DNA of 64,000 bases, from assembly GCF_004379255.2 (NCBI RefSeq), contig NC_056033.1, positions 3,886,172-3,950,171 of the forward strand, written 5' to 3'. Shown in pieces: positions 12,225-23,739 of this stretch. Within the stretch, counting starts at the first letter, position 1, and each line of letters opens with the position of its first letter. Source of the stretch: Salvia splendens (taxonomy: Eukaryota > Streptophyta > Magnoliopsida > Lamiales > Lamiaceae). The translations under genes were made by a program, and so were the position numbers. Below the pieces are notes generated by a model that worked only from the letters and a program-made list of their open reading frames with translations, ran no database searches and was not told where the DNA came from.

Positions 12225-13230
12225 ATGGCGTCTTCTGCTCCATCCAAGTCTCAACCGCTGCACAATTTTGAATTGCCGCCGCTGCTGAAATGGAGCAAGG
12301 ACGGGAAATCGAGCGGGAGCCAGAAACGGCGCCGCTCACTGATGTCGCCTTCGAGTGCAGCTTCCGGCTCCCCAATCCACCGCGATTATGCTGCGGCGGC
12401 ATCGCCTGAGTATCCGGTGGTTGCCGGAGGTGATTCGATGAAGCATACATCCGTTTGTGATGGGATACAACACCTAGAGATCGGCGGCGATTCGGAGAAG
12501 TTGCGAGAGGAAGCACGGAGGTCTTCCCGCGGCGGCGATTGGTCGACGGAGCCCGAAGCTTCTCGGAAGGGCAAAGGTACTGTAATTGAGAATTCAATTT
12601 CTCTTAATGTTATTGAAATCTAATAAAATCAATTTCCAAAATCTGTATTTCTGTTGGTTGATTTCAGAATTGGGGAAAAAATCGAATGCATCCGCAATCA
12701 GGAAATGCAACTTGCAGATCAAAATTGGGAGCAAGAGCAGCAAAGAGGAGGAAGAAGCAAACCAGAAGGCGGATGACGGTGAAATCGATAATGTGGGGAA
12801 AGAGGGAAAAGCAAAGCAGAAGGCGGATGAGGAAGCTAAGCCGTGGAATCTGAGGCCGCGAAACGGCAAAAGCAAAATCGACAAGGAAGTGTATGGTGGA
12901 GAGAAGAGCAAAGCGGAGGCGCAGTTGAGTTTGAGGAGAGGCGGAAAGGAAGGGAAGGGGGAGAAAGGTGAAAAGAAGAATAAAAAGTTGAGCGTAAACA
13001 TTTCGTTAACAAAAGAGGAGATTGAGGAGGACATTTTCGCTATGACTGGAGCAAAGCCGTCGCGCCGCCCACAGAAACGGCCTAAGAACGTGCAGAAACA
13101 ACTCGATGTAATTAACCATATTTTGATTATACAACTCATTTACTTGTGTTCATTAACTTACTTAATTTGTTAATTGCAGTTGATGTTTCCTGGATTGCAT
13201 TTGCGATCCATCACTCCGGATTCGTATTGA
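12225..13230 (+). CDS. DUF1639 family protein B (three exons)
   Basis: Predicted exons are 12225-12576, 12668-13107 and 13180-13230, giving 280 aa. The introns are GT-AG (phase 1, then phase 0) and the frame joins exactly. The start is the ATG in ATCCATGGCG, as in gene A. Motifs in order: PLHNFELPPLLKW (residues 11-23), WNLRPRN, then the DUF1639 signature EIEEDIFAMTGAKPSRRPQK and NVQKQLD, with FPGLHL from the last exon. Over the 41 residues from KLS to QLD, 35 match gene A by eye. The last intron falls at the same place in both genes. This copy is little over half the length of gene A, mainly through a shorter disordered middle, and has an intron there that gene A lacks. It ends soon after PDSY. 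The function of the family is unknown. Confidence 0.9.
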
Positions 13231-13579
13231 GTATCGGGAAGGTTCATGGTGAGCGATGAAGAAAGATGGCAATGGCGGAAGGGGGAATAATTTAGTGTTG
13301 TTGTTTTTCTTTTCTTTAGTTTATTATTTATGAGTTGAGGATTATGTAAGTCGGGATTTGTGCATTTAACCTTGATAGCGCTGCTTCATACCATGGGTTC
13401 ATATCTTTTTTCTAAAAAAAATATTCTTCTGATTCAATAAAAATTTTGGGTTCTAGTTCCATAGCTTGTTTGTATGGCCACTCAGTTATTTTGGGAGGAG
13501 TTTTTTTTGTTGAAATTAAAATATGAGTTCAACTTATAATTTCAAGAAATTTAAGAATTATAAAAAAAATATTTATAAT

Positions 13580-16500
13580 TAGTTGTAGTATGTAATTATG
13601 TGAATACATGTAGTATAAATCAATTGTATGTAAGTAAATACACAGAGTATATCAAATTTCATTGTCCGATAATCATTTTTCAAAATTTGATGTGAAATTA
13701 TAATTATGATGTTATATGAATCAAAATGCACTGTGAGTTATTGGCAAACGAATTATGCAAAGTTCAAATAATTATAAAAATATATTTATTTATTTTATCA
13801 AAACAATAACATCAGTTGCACATCAATATTTAAAAATTAAACAAAAAATGATTTACTCCGTATTATTTTTATCAAGACAGTAACATCAGTTAAACATCAA
13901 TACTTAATATATAAAAAAATATTTAAATTTATATTTTTATCATAGTAAAAGATATTACTAAGAGTAATATTTTTTTAAAAAATAATGTCAAGTTATTCGA
14001 ATTTCCTTAAAATTTCAAAATCGCTAGGGAATAGTGGGCCCGTGGATCTTAGGTGATAAGACATATTTCATGCATTGGTTTATGGGTAAAATGTAGACTA
14101 CTTGATTAGTTTATCGTGTAAAGCGAGTGTTAATTGTGCGGGCATGCCACCTGACCAAGGGCAACAAGGCCAAACTGATCAGACTGTCGCAGAAAGTGAA
14201 AAGGCCAAAAATTGGGTGGGTTGATCTAGGCAGTGATCAAGCAGTTAGACGGGGGACCACTGCATTCTAGAAGGGGGCACGTGTTGATGCGTAAGACGCA
14301 AGGACGAAGCCGAATCCCCATTCCGTTATTGAAGAACCGCTGCATTCTAGAAGAAGGGCACGTATCAATCGATGAGGCGCTCAATCCCAGCAAGGACGGA
14401 TATATGCTGCCAAAGTTGTTATCCTAGCTGGAGATTGCTGCGAGGAGCTTATAAATAGAGGATGCAACGCCATTAAAAAGATCTCCCCCCCTCCGACTTC
14501 AGGTTTAGCTTTTCTTTTTAGTTTAGTTTCCAGTTCCATGTTTTCCCCAGTTCCAAAGATAGCTTAGTTAGATAATAGCAATGGTTAGTTAGAAGAGAGC
14601 GACCGAAGGGAGCGCAACAGAGAAATCAATATCTGTTCGGCGTTGTCTCGAGTTCCGACCGAGAGCTTCTCAGCTTTATTTGTTTTCCTACTTTCCAGTT
14701 TTGGTTGTTTAAGTTTAATTCCGTGTTGTTCCGTAGTTAAAGAATCGATCTTTTTTGTATTCCGCATGTTCACGGTACTGTTCTGAGTTCTGAGTATAAA
14801 AACCGTAGTTATTTTGTTTTCGGCATCTTGTCTACTGTTCCAGTTTAGCTTCAAGTTTAAAATTTTCGATCCTGTGTTTAACTATGTTGAATGACAAAGT
14901 GATTTGTAGTTCCGAAGCATGTTTAGGTAGTTAGGTCTTTATTTGAGATTATCGCTTACTTGATCCGTCAGTTGTTTTCCAACATGATGAGTTACTTGAT
15001 CCAGTAGTTAGTTTACATCCCGCCTAGCTTAATCCAATAGTTAAAACTCCCAATTTAAAGCGTGACAGCAGCCGACCCCTATTCACTATTCACACACTCA
15101 ACCCACCGACTTCTCTGTGGGATCGACCTCATACTTGCCGCTTTATTGTTAAAGTAGTGCACGTCTGGGAGTTATAAATATATTTCGGTGAAGCGAGAAA
15201 GAACGCCTTGATCAAGTGGCAACGACATTTGCTAACTGATCCACCCGGATGGTTATCTTCCATATAACTTGATCCAATCTGCGTGTATCGCTCTCTCATT
15301 CCACCACTAGGTCTACATGAGTCTCTCATATTAATCTGCTGATCCGGACCATTACTCTTTTTATCTTTTCATTAAATTGAATCATAGCTGCACTGAACCA
15401 CCTTCAATAGATTTCTGACCTTTTATTTTGGTTTTATATTCCCTACATTTTCTTCCTTTTCGGTCATTTTGTGTATTCAATACTCATGCGTATGAATATA
15501 GTAGTAGTATTATTTTTTTTCTTGGTAGAGATTCGACTATACCTCTCGGTGACGACTTTGAACCTAATATCGAAAGTTGGTTTGAATCTAATAATATTAG
15601 GGGCATGTATAAAATTTCATTGTCAAATATCAATTTTCAAAATTTGATGTAAAATTGGAATTATGATATTATATGAATTGAAAGCACATGAACTATTGGC
15701 AAACAAAAATTGGTTCATGCAAATTTTAAAAAATTAAACAAAAAATCATTCACTCTATTTTTTAACATTAATACTTAGTTAAAAATAATGCATATAAAAT
15801 TATTTAAATTTATTTTTGGTTATCAAAGCAATGGACAAATTTTAAAACTCCCAAATATAGGTGATTGAAGAGTATTGTTCATAAAAAATTAATGTACTAT
15901 AATACTACAAGTTATTGATATTTTCTTAAAATTTTTAAAATTGCTAGGGAGTAGTGGGCCCATGGATCCTAGGTTAGCACGACTCTGTCGCTAATCTGGT
16001 CCATTACTCATTTTGTCTTTTCATTAAATTGAATCCTAGCTGCACCGAACCGCTTTCAACCAATTTCTCACCTTTCATTTTGGTCTTATATTCGATACTT
16101 TTTCTTCCTTATCAGTATTTTTGTGTATTCAATACTCATGAGTATGAATATAGTAGTGGAATATTATTTTTTTTCTTGGTAGAGATTGGACTATATCTCT
16201 TGTTGACTACTTTGAATCTCATATCGAAAGTTGACTTGAATATAAAATTATTAGGTGTATATATATACAATTTCATTGTCCAATATTGATTTTAAAAATT
16301 TGATGTGAATTTCGAATTATGATATTATATGAATCGAATGCAGATGAACTGTTAGGCAAATGATAAATTTGCTTATGCAAATTTCGAAAAAATAAGTAAA
16401 AACCATTTGCTCCACATTTTTTATGAAAAAAATAACATCAGTTAAACCTCCATACTTATTTAAAATAATATACTATATAAAATTATTTAAATATATATTT

Positions 16501-18330
16501 TTAATCATAGCAAGGGACAAATTTTCAAATAAGCAAATATAGGTGATTGAAGAGTAATATTTATATAAAAAAAACTAATATAATACTCCTAATTACAAGT
16601 TATTGAAATTTCTTTAAAATTTTTGAAATTTCTTTAAAATTTTTGAAATTTCTTTAAAATTTTTGAAATTGGTAGAGAGTAGTGGGCCCGTGGATCCTAG
16701 GTCATCACTACTCTGTTATATTAATTTGTTGATCTGTACCATTAATCTTTTTATCTTTTCATTAAATTGAATCCTAGCTATACCGAACCACCTTCAACCG
16801 ATTTCTTACCTTTCATTTTGGTCTTATTTTCACTATTTTTCTTCTTTCTAAGTCTTTTTGTATATTCATTACTTATGCGTATGAATATAGTAGTGGAGTA
16901 TTAGTTTTTTTTCTTGGTAGAGATTCGACTATATCTATCGGTGACGACTTTGAACCTCATATTCAGAGTTGAGTAGAATATAAAAATATTAGGTGCATAT
17001 ATAAAATTTCATTGTCCAATATCTTCAAAATTTGAAGTAAAATTCAAATTATGATATTATATGGATCGAATGCACATGAATTATTGGCAAATGAAAAATT
17101 GGTTTATGAAAATTTTATAAAAAATTAAATAAAAATTCATTTACTTCACAGTATTTTTTTTATCAAAACAATAACATCAGTTACTCATCAATACTTACTT
17201 AAAAATAATATAATACAAAATTATTTAAATTTATTTTTTAATCATAATAAGAGATAAATCTTTAAATTCTCAAATATAGGTGATTGAAGAGTAATATTTA
17301 TTAAAAAATTACTGTATAATATTACAAGTTATTGAAATTTTCTTAAAAATTTCAAAATTGCTAGGGAGTAGTGGGCCCGTAGATCCTGGGTCAGCACGAC
17401 TCTGTCATATTAATCTGCTGCTTCTGGCCATTACTCTTTTTGTCTTTTCATTAAATTGAATCCTAGCTACACCGAACCACTTTAAACTGATTTCTCACCT
17501 TTCATTTTGGTTTACATTCACTACTTTTTCTTCTTTCTTTATCTTTTTGTGTATTCACTACCTATGCATATGAATATAGTAGTATAATTTTTTTTATTGG
17601 GTAGAGATTCGACTATACCTCTTGTTGATGACTTTGATCCTCATATCGAAAATTGCATTGAATATAAAAATTTTAAGTGTATAAAATGCATTCATTAATT
17701 TATATTGCATATATTTATTTGAAGGTTTTTGCAAATAGAAGAATCTAACTAATATCATTGCTTTGTCCATGTATATAAATCATAGCATCTTTTTGATTGA
17801 GATTTCTTTGCGTTGAAATTGAATTGGTCTTCACAAATGCAAAAGGGTTCTAAATTTATAAGAATCGTTCTCATTTAAACCAGTATTACTACAAATTCCA
17901 TTGAAGAAGATAAAAAAAATACTGATATTAAAAGTTATTGAACTTTCCTTAAAAATTTCAAAATTGTTATGTAGCAGTGGGCCCATGGATCCAGGGTCAG
18001 CATGACTCTTTCATATTAATCTGTTGATCCAGACTCATTAAATTGAATATTAGCTGCACGAAGCACCTTTAATTGATTTTCTCACTTTTTATTTTTGTAT
18101 TATATTCACTACTTTTTCCCTATTCTCTGTCTTTTTGTGTATTTAGTATTCATACATATACATATATCAATTTTTTTTGTAGAGATTCGACTATATCTCT
18201 TGGTGATGACTTTGACTCCCATATCAAAAGTTGCGGTGAATATAAAAATATTGTGTGTATAAAATGACATTTATTAATTTATATTGCATATTATTTGATG
18301 TTTTTAGCAAATAATCTAACTAATATTCAG
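13580..18330. repeat. ~700-bp tandem repeat array, about five units
   Basis: GTGGGCCCGTGGATCC-like anchors occur at 14034, 15954, 16682, 17371 and 17977. A second anchor (AGAGATTCGACTATA followed by GGTGA.GACTTTGA) occurs near 15527, 16183, 16919, 17604 and 18181. Spacings are about 730, 690 and 610 bp, except the first (1920 bp), which is lengthened by a solo LTR. Units share AATTTCATTGTCCAATAT, TTTTCATTAAATTGAATCCT and CATTTTGGT. The first unit is partial at its left and the last is shortened. No coding capacity is apparent. Short three-fold repeats of TGAAATTTCTTTAAAATTT (about 16610-16670) lie inside one unit. Confidence 0.85.
14054..15306 (+). mobile_element. Solo LTR, 1253 bp
   Basis: The block starts TGATAAGACA and ends CCACCA. 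It is flanked by TTAGG (14049-14053) and CTAGG (15307-15311), a 5-bp target duplication with one mismatch. The surrounding ~700-bp repeat is interrupted exactly here; it reads on from TTAGG to AGGTCTAC. A TATA-like CTTATAAATAGAGG lies at about 14448. TCTCTGTGGGATCGACC near 15111 is a phrase common in or next to plant retrotransposon LTR ends. No gag or pol remains nearby, which fits LTR-LTR recombination. Orientation is inferred from the TATA box. Confidence 0.75.
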
Positions 18331-18924
18331 AACGTTGAAATTGAATTGCTTTTCACCCCTACAAAAAGGTTCTAATCTAAAATTGTTCTCATTTAGACAA
18401 GTACATGCTACAGATTCCATTGAAGAAGATAATACTAATAATCATCCAAAAATCACCCCATTAATTTTAGAAATAATTAAAATTAGTCATTTTGAAAGAA
18501 ATGCTGTGCTGAAATTTGGAAGAAAAAGAAAATAAAGACATTCTCTATAAATAATGAAACAATGATTTGATGTCGGATTTTAGGGCAATTTGCTTCAACC
18601 AGTGTGGATCTGGAGTAGCGACTCAACATATATATTGCATTGCTCATTTAAAAAGGTTTAATTAAAATTAGAATTTATGGATGATTTAAATCGACACATT
18701 AAAACGTTTAGATTTTTTGCCCAATTTGCTCTATTTGAAAATTAAATGACAGGAACCAAATATTTCATTGCTGATTTTCGCATTTAATAGTGTGCAAATA
18801 TATCCGTATTTGCTAGTATATATATTTCTTATTCAATGTAATAGTACTATAATACTGATAATAAATATCAATGGTAAATAAAAACAGACTATTATTAATG
18901 AATATACATTACATAGGAATGACA

Positions 18925-19300
18925 TGCTACATACCTTAGGTGGGCTCCTTATGTGAGCACCACTCTCGTTTGACGTATGTTTAACGTTGTTTGTTTCGAT
19001 TTATATATTTAGTTTGATTCTAATACATTAAAAAATGTTATTGAAGTTTTTAATTTCACAAAATTCATAAAAATCAAAGCTCGATTTGCTTGTTTATTAA
19101 TTTATTTGAAATTATAGAGAAAACGAACAAATCTAGCTTTGATTTTTATGAATTTTGTGTAATTAAAAACTCCAATAACATTTTTTAATGTATTAGAAAC
19201 AAACTAAATATATAAATCGAAACGAACAACGTTAAACGTATGTAAAACGAAAGTGGTACTCACATAAGGAGCTCACCTAAGGAGGTATGTAGCATATCAG
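18925..19300. mobile_element. Foldback MITE with long inverted repeats
   Basis: The left arm (ATGCTACATACCTTAGGTGG, GCTCCTTATGTGAGCACCAC, then GTTTGACGTATGTTTAACG) is matched in reverse by the right arm, which ends CACATAAGGAGCTCACCTAAGGAGGTATGTAGCAT. Pairing continues inward through AACATTTTTTAATGTATTAG and AAATCAAAGCT.GATTTG to a loop near 19100-19130. A partial relative lies at about 54160-54365. It has no coding capacity. Confidence 0.85.
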
Positions 19301-19750
19301 TTTTAATATATAAGGAGAGAGAGCATGTCCAAACTCAGAGTAATGTCTAGAGCAATCAAACATTATGCTTGGTAATATTATTTTTTTTCTAAATGACCAA
19401 GGTATGAATCCCAATTAATCCTTCATTTTTTTTAATATGAAAATTTAGTATAATGGCTTAATTTATTTTATCATTAGTGCAATACAAATTTATAATGGAC
19501 GAGCACTTACCTGTTCAATTAAGTCGTACAGCTTTTCCTTATCTGTAAAGTTTTAAAATTTAGTTTGTTGGGTTCTTTCATTTAAGTTTTATGTACAATC
19601 AGTTATGAAGGTATAATCATATATTTGTGTTGCATAAAGAGGTTTCGTTAACTCATAGTAGTCCCAAATTTAACTTTATGGTGGATTTGTAATCTACATA
19701 TAAATAATATAAATATGATATAGACTAATTTATACAATATTATTATTAGT
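19301..19750. other. AT-rich spacer, no gene seen
   Basis: Nothing beyond simple AT-rich sequence was recognised between the foldback MITE and the ~111-bp array. Confidence 0.5.
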
Positions 19751-20603
19751 CGGCATATCATTGAATTCGCATTATGTTTCTCAAAGACACGTCAGTTTAA
19801 CTTACCCGAAAATTTCACTAGTTTCAGTGACATTTAACAAAAAGATTCTAGATTGTATAGCGGTATATCATTGAATTCGATCCTTGTTTCTCGAAGATAT
19901 GTTAGTTTAAGTTAACTTCACCGGTTTTTCAGTTGCATTTAACAATATACTTTATATTATTTGTCGCCATATTGTTGAATATGATCCATATTTCTCGAAG
20001 ATACGTCACTTTACGTTGCCCTAAAAATTCACTAGTTTTTCAATGACATTTATCTAAAACATTTCAGATTATTTGTCGGCATATCATTCATTAACTTTAA
20101 CCTATATATGTTTCTCGAAGTTATATCAGTTTAAGTTGTCCGGACCATTAGCTAGTTTTTCAGTGGCACTTAACAATAACATTTCAGATTATTTGTCGGC
20201 ATATCATCGAATATAATCCATGTTTCTCGAAGACACATCATTTTAATTTGCCTAAAAATTCACTAGTTTTTCAATGGTATTTATCAAAAATATTTCATAT
20301 CATTTGTCGCATATCAGTGAATTTGAACTATATGTTTCTCGAAGACACGTCAGTTCAAGTTGCCCAAAAATTCACTAGTTTTTCAATGACGTTTGTCAAA
20401 AACATTTCTAATTATTCATCGGCATATCATTGAATATAATCCAAAGCTTCTTGAAGAGTAAAGACACGCCACTTTAAGTTGCCCTAAAATTTCATGAGTT
20501 TTTCTACATTTATAAAAGCATCATTGGTTATTTGAAAGCATAACATTGGATTTAATGTTTGTTTCTCACAGTCACATCAGTTTAAGTTTGCCGGAAATTC
20601 GAA
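19751..20603. repeat. ~111-bp tandem array, eight diverged units
   Basis: Units begin with CGGCATATCATTGAAT-like sequence at 19751, 19861, 19965, 20077, 20197, 20308, 20420 and about 20535, so periods run from 104 to 120. Each unit carries TGTTTCTCGAAGACACGTCA, then GTTTAAGTTGCCC, AATTCACTAGTTTTTCA and ACATTTCAGATTATTTGT. The eighth unit is truncated. Divergence is considerable, so the array is old. No similarity to a known satellite or gene was recognised. Confidence 0.9.
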
Positions 20604-21001
20604 CTTCAACTATGAAAGTTAACAAAGCATACTACATTTGTAATAATTTTTTATATATAGATTCACATTAGATCGAAGTTTGGGATGAAACTTAATTATC
20701 AACAACTCTTATTTTCTTTTTTTTCTTTTTTTAAAACTTAGCAAGACAATTGTGTTACATTTTCGGATCCATTCCAATAAACAAAAAATTCAATTGAAAA
20801 GCTCAATAAAAATACTTCATTGCAATAACAATGGCGTCACCATTACAAAGTCATCGAATCTTCATCTCCAAAGCAACCAAAACAGCACACATCTAATTTT
20901 ATTTTTGGAACCAAATGCATAACTAAAATTTCATAATAGAGAAACTCAAACACAAAGTAAGAGCTAGCTAGTTATCCCGATGCAATACAAATTAAAGTGT
21001 T
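20604..21001. other. AT-rich spacer and 3' flank of the RRM-like gene
   Basis: No independent gene is seen. The part from about 20820 probably holds the 3' UTR of the minus-strand gene at 21002-21444. Confidence 0.45.
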
Positions 21002-21444
21002 TCACTTCTCAATCTTATTAGAATAGAAGCTACGATGTCGTTCGCAACGGGGAATATATTTCTTCAAATAAACAGTCTTGTTATTCACCAACATCTTCGC
21101 AGTGTCTCGATTTCCCAATACCATTCTTGGTAGTATTTCAGTTGAGAAAATTATTTTTCCAAACCTTTGGTAGTGTTGGCTACTGTACGCGTTCACAAAA
21201 ACGTACTCAACACATTGCCCGAACAAACTGTCACAAATTCAAATAAAAAATAAACGATAAGATACATAAAAAGTTCATACAAAAAATAATAATAATAATT
21301 AATTAAAATCTACCTTGTAAAAAAGTTGGCTATTTCTCGGTTGGTGATAGGTGCGCCATTAGAGAAAGTCATAAACAAAGACCTATCATCAGTTCTTAGA
21401 GAACATGGCAGAAATGGTTTGGCGTTGGGGTTGAGATCTTTCAT
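21002..21444 (-). CDS. Small RRM-like plant protein (two exons)
   Basis: Exon 1 is 21314-21444 and exon 2 is 21002-21227 on the minus strand, joined by an 86-bp GT-AG intron (donor AAG/GTAGAT, acceptor GACAG). The product has 118 aa. It opens MKDLNPNAKPF, then has SLFMTFSNGAPITNREIANF, FGQCVEYVFVN, FGKIIFSTEILPRMVLG and KTVYLKKYIPR. This order of LNP.A.PF, LF.TFSNG..., FG.CVE, FGK..F and KYIPR matches a plant family of divergent RNA-recognition-motif proteins as I remember it; the strands resemble RNP2 and RNP1 positions but lack classical aromatic residues. It may bind RNA; that is inference. The ATG is preferred because a TATA box lies about 80 bp upstream and the LNP motif follows at once. 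The frame is intact across the splice, which supports a real gene. Confidence 0.75.
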
Positions 21445-21520
21445 GGCTGGATATTTGCTTTGTTTTGGTGAATGGGAGAAAAGTTTTCTACTCCTATGGA
21501 AGGAATGGTGGTGTGGGGGG

Positions 21521-21531
21521 CTAATTTATAG
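21521..21531 (-). promoter_or_regulatory. TATA box of the RRM-like gene
   Basis: CTATAAATTAG reads on the minus strand about 77-87 bases upstream of the ATG at 21444. Confidence 0.55.
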
Positions 21532-21920
21532 ATGGTTGGAACCATTTTTGTGTATTAAATCTTGTTGGGGTAATTATGATAGGGAGATTATGTATTAAAT
21601 TCGATGCTTCCTATGCTTGCAATTTTGCATTTTTGGTGTTTGATTAAACAAATACTAATATGTGAAATGTTGCTTTGTTGGATTTATTAAATCCTACTCT
21701 TCAATTGCTCCTGATTTTGTAACTTTACATTACAAATCCTTGTTGGCTGAAAATATATATAGCGAATGGTGAATTGAAAGGGTTTTTTTAATTATAAATA
21801 AAAAGAAAACAAAAATATAAAAATTGTAACGTTGAGATTATAGCTTTTTATTTTATTTATTTTTGAGGTAACGTTCGTATAATGTGAATGCATTTTTATT
21901 CAGTTATAACTGAAGATTAC

Positions 21921-22273
21921 TGTTAAGAGCACAATTCTCTTAACGAAGAAATCCTGCGATTACACTCGCAACACACCAATCCGGCGCCCCGAACGTTGGG
22001 GTCGGCGGCTCAATTCGTGGCTGGCGCGGAGAACTTCCTCCGTCGGCAGTCTTCAAGGTTTGATAAGGAGTATTGCACAAGTAATGTGGGCAAAATAATT
22101 CTTCATTCAATGAATAAAAAGATAACAACCTAGCCCTATTTATAATACTAGAATACTAGCTTAGGGAACAAGAAAACAAGATATGAAAATATACTATGAA
22201 TCAAAAGATATGGGGAATAATAAAAAGATAACTAAATATTTGGGGAATTCTAAGATATAGGGGGATCGTAACA
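21921..22273 (-). repeat. 3' LTR of the 2.17-kb element
   Basis: 353 bp, bounded by TGTTAAGAGC and GATCGTAACA in plus-strand reading. It carries a minus-strand TATA-like ATAAATAGGG. A GC-rich hairpin (GGCGCCCCGAACGTTGGGG) lies near 21980. Confidence 0.92.
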
Positions 22274-22303
22274 ACTCCCCCACGGTTAAAATCCACCTTG
22301 TCC

Positions 22304-23713
22304 TCAAGGTGGGAACCACGGACCCACGAGCAAAGTCGACGATAACACAAGCATTGAAACGTCACCTCCTGGATCGAATGCGACTTGGAACAAGATCACC
22401 ATCATTTCTACGCCGTCTCTATCCTCTCTCGCCTTCGTCTTCACAAAATCATCCTTGATGGCTGGGACTTGGAGGAGGCTCCGGATCATGCACCGACTCC
22501 CGACGTCAGCATCAGTCCTACGTCCCCCAAACTGCTTGTCCTCCATGAAACGCTGCACAAGGACTTTTAACCACGGGAGCTCTGCAGTAGTGATGTTGTG
22601 GGAACGCCTCCCTTCACCATCTACTCTATCATCTTCATAATCATCATCAGAGTCCAAATACATCTGCTGTGAACTATCCCCCTGCAAATCTGACTCGTCA
22701 CTTATCTTCACAGAATGACATTCCATCTCTGTGAACTCATCATTATCACAAGTGGCCTTATCATGATTATCATTTAATAGGGATGATTTTGATTCATCAA
22801 CCTCATCAAGAAAACTACACATCCAGTTCAAGGAACTATTTTCTTCCGTTTTGTGATGAGCATCGAGTTCTTGATCAAGACTTGAAGAATGGTGGATGGG
22901 AATAATCAATTCGGTTTCATAACACAATTCTTCATCTACTAATTTCATCCCGTTGAGCTGCAAGTCCCCTTGATTTAACACTTGTGAATCACCTTCAACT
23001 CCCAAGTGCATCTCTTCACAAGAAACAAGCTGCGTAGTCAGGCGGGTACTTGGTAGATGCGAGGAGGGAGGTGGGACAACAGCAGATGCCATCGGTGGTA
23101 TTGGTGAGCGTTGGAGACTTGTCGGACTGAGCAGCGGCTGTAGCACAACAGTGGGCTGCTCGTGGCAGGATCGGCTTTGGGTGGTGGCTGCCGGGGAATT
23201 GCTAAACCGATTGAGGGGCTCCATATGTGCAACAACAGGTTCGTGTTGCTGCCTATAAGCGTGTGTCTGCTGCTGCCTCTCGGAGGCGTGCCGACGCCGC
23301 TGTGCGGGCCAACAACTTGGGGGTGAGCGTTGCGGTGGCGGCCAGCCGGGAGGCTGTTCATGGCGGGGGCGAAAACGAGTAGGTTGCTGATAGGGAGCAA
23401 TATCGTAGTTGGACGAGTAATGTCGATACGCTGCTTTTGATGCCTGCAATTTTGTCACACGTCGATCGATTGCCTCTAACTTATCGACCCGCCTCTCCAT
23501 CGAATCCAATCTAAACTCCAACAGATCGAAACGTGCTAGGATTAATTCCACGTCTTGGGGCGAAAGATCGCCCGCCCCTGCAGCGGCACGCTGTGCATTG
23601 CTGCCCTCCGATGTATCGCGATGGGGCAGCCGTGGGTTGCTCTCGCTGCGTCGGCCGCCGGCCTTGAAACGCCGCGATGTGTCACCAATCAACACTTGAG
23701 CGTTGCCGTCCAT
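22304..23713 (-). CDS. Coiled-coil protein of the 2.17-kb LTR element
   Basis: 469 aa, starting at the ATG (MDGNAQVLIG) 27 bases inside the 5' LTR. Residues about 50-95 form a likely coiled coil (LSPQDVELILARFDLLEFRL, MERRVDKLEAIDRRVTKLQ). A Pro/Gln/Arg-rich low-complexity stretch follows, with PPGWPPPQR and repeated HEQP words, and then an acidic part (DSDDDYEDDRVDGEG). No Gag fold, CCHC knuckle, DTG protease or pol motif is visible. The coiled coil sits where many plant Gag proteins have one, so it may be a rewritten Gag or a captured gene; I cannot tell. The stop lies inside CCACCTTGAGGACAAGGTGG, immediately before the polypurine tract. The frame is intact, as expected from the youth of the element. 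Confidence 0.7.
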   Translation of the reverse strand: MDGNAQVLIGDTSRRFKAGGRRSESNPRLPHRDTSEGSNAQRAAAGAGDLSPQDVELILARFDLLEFRLDSMERRVDKLEAIDRRVTKLQASKAAYRHYSSNYDIAPYQQPTRFRPRHEQPPGWPPPQRSPPSCWPAQRRRHASERQQQTHAYRQQHEPVVAHMEPLNRFSNSPAATTQSRSCHEQPTVVLQPLLSPTSLQRSPIPPMASAVVPPPSSHLPSTRLTTQLVSCEEMHLGVEGDSQVLNQGDLQLNGMKLVDEELCYETELIIPIHHSSSLDQELDAHHKTEENSSLNWMCSFLDEVDESKSSLLNDNHDKATCDNDEFTEMECHSVKISDESDLQGDSSQQMYLDSDDDYEDDRVDGEGRRSHNITTAELPWLKVLVQRFMEDKQFGGRRTDADVGSRCMIRSLLQVPAIKDDFVKTKAREDRDGVEMMVILFQVAFDPGGDVSMLVLSSTLLVGPWFPP

Positions 23714-23739
23714 GGAGAGTTCCAATGAAAGACACCAGT

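Noticed and set aside
21940..22128. 62-aa frame present identically in both LTRs of the 2.17-kb element
   Set aside because: Its duplication follows from LTR identity; it is short and has no recognisable domain.
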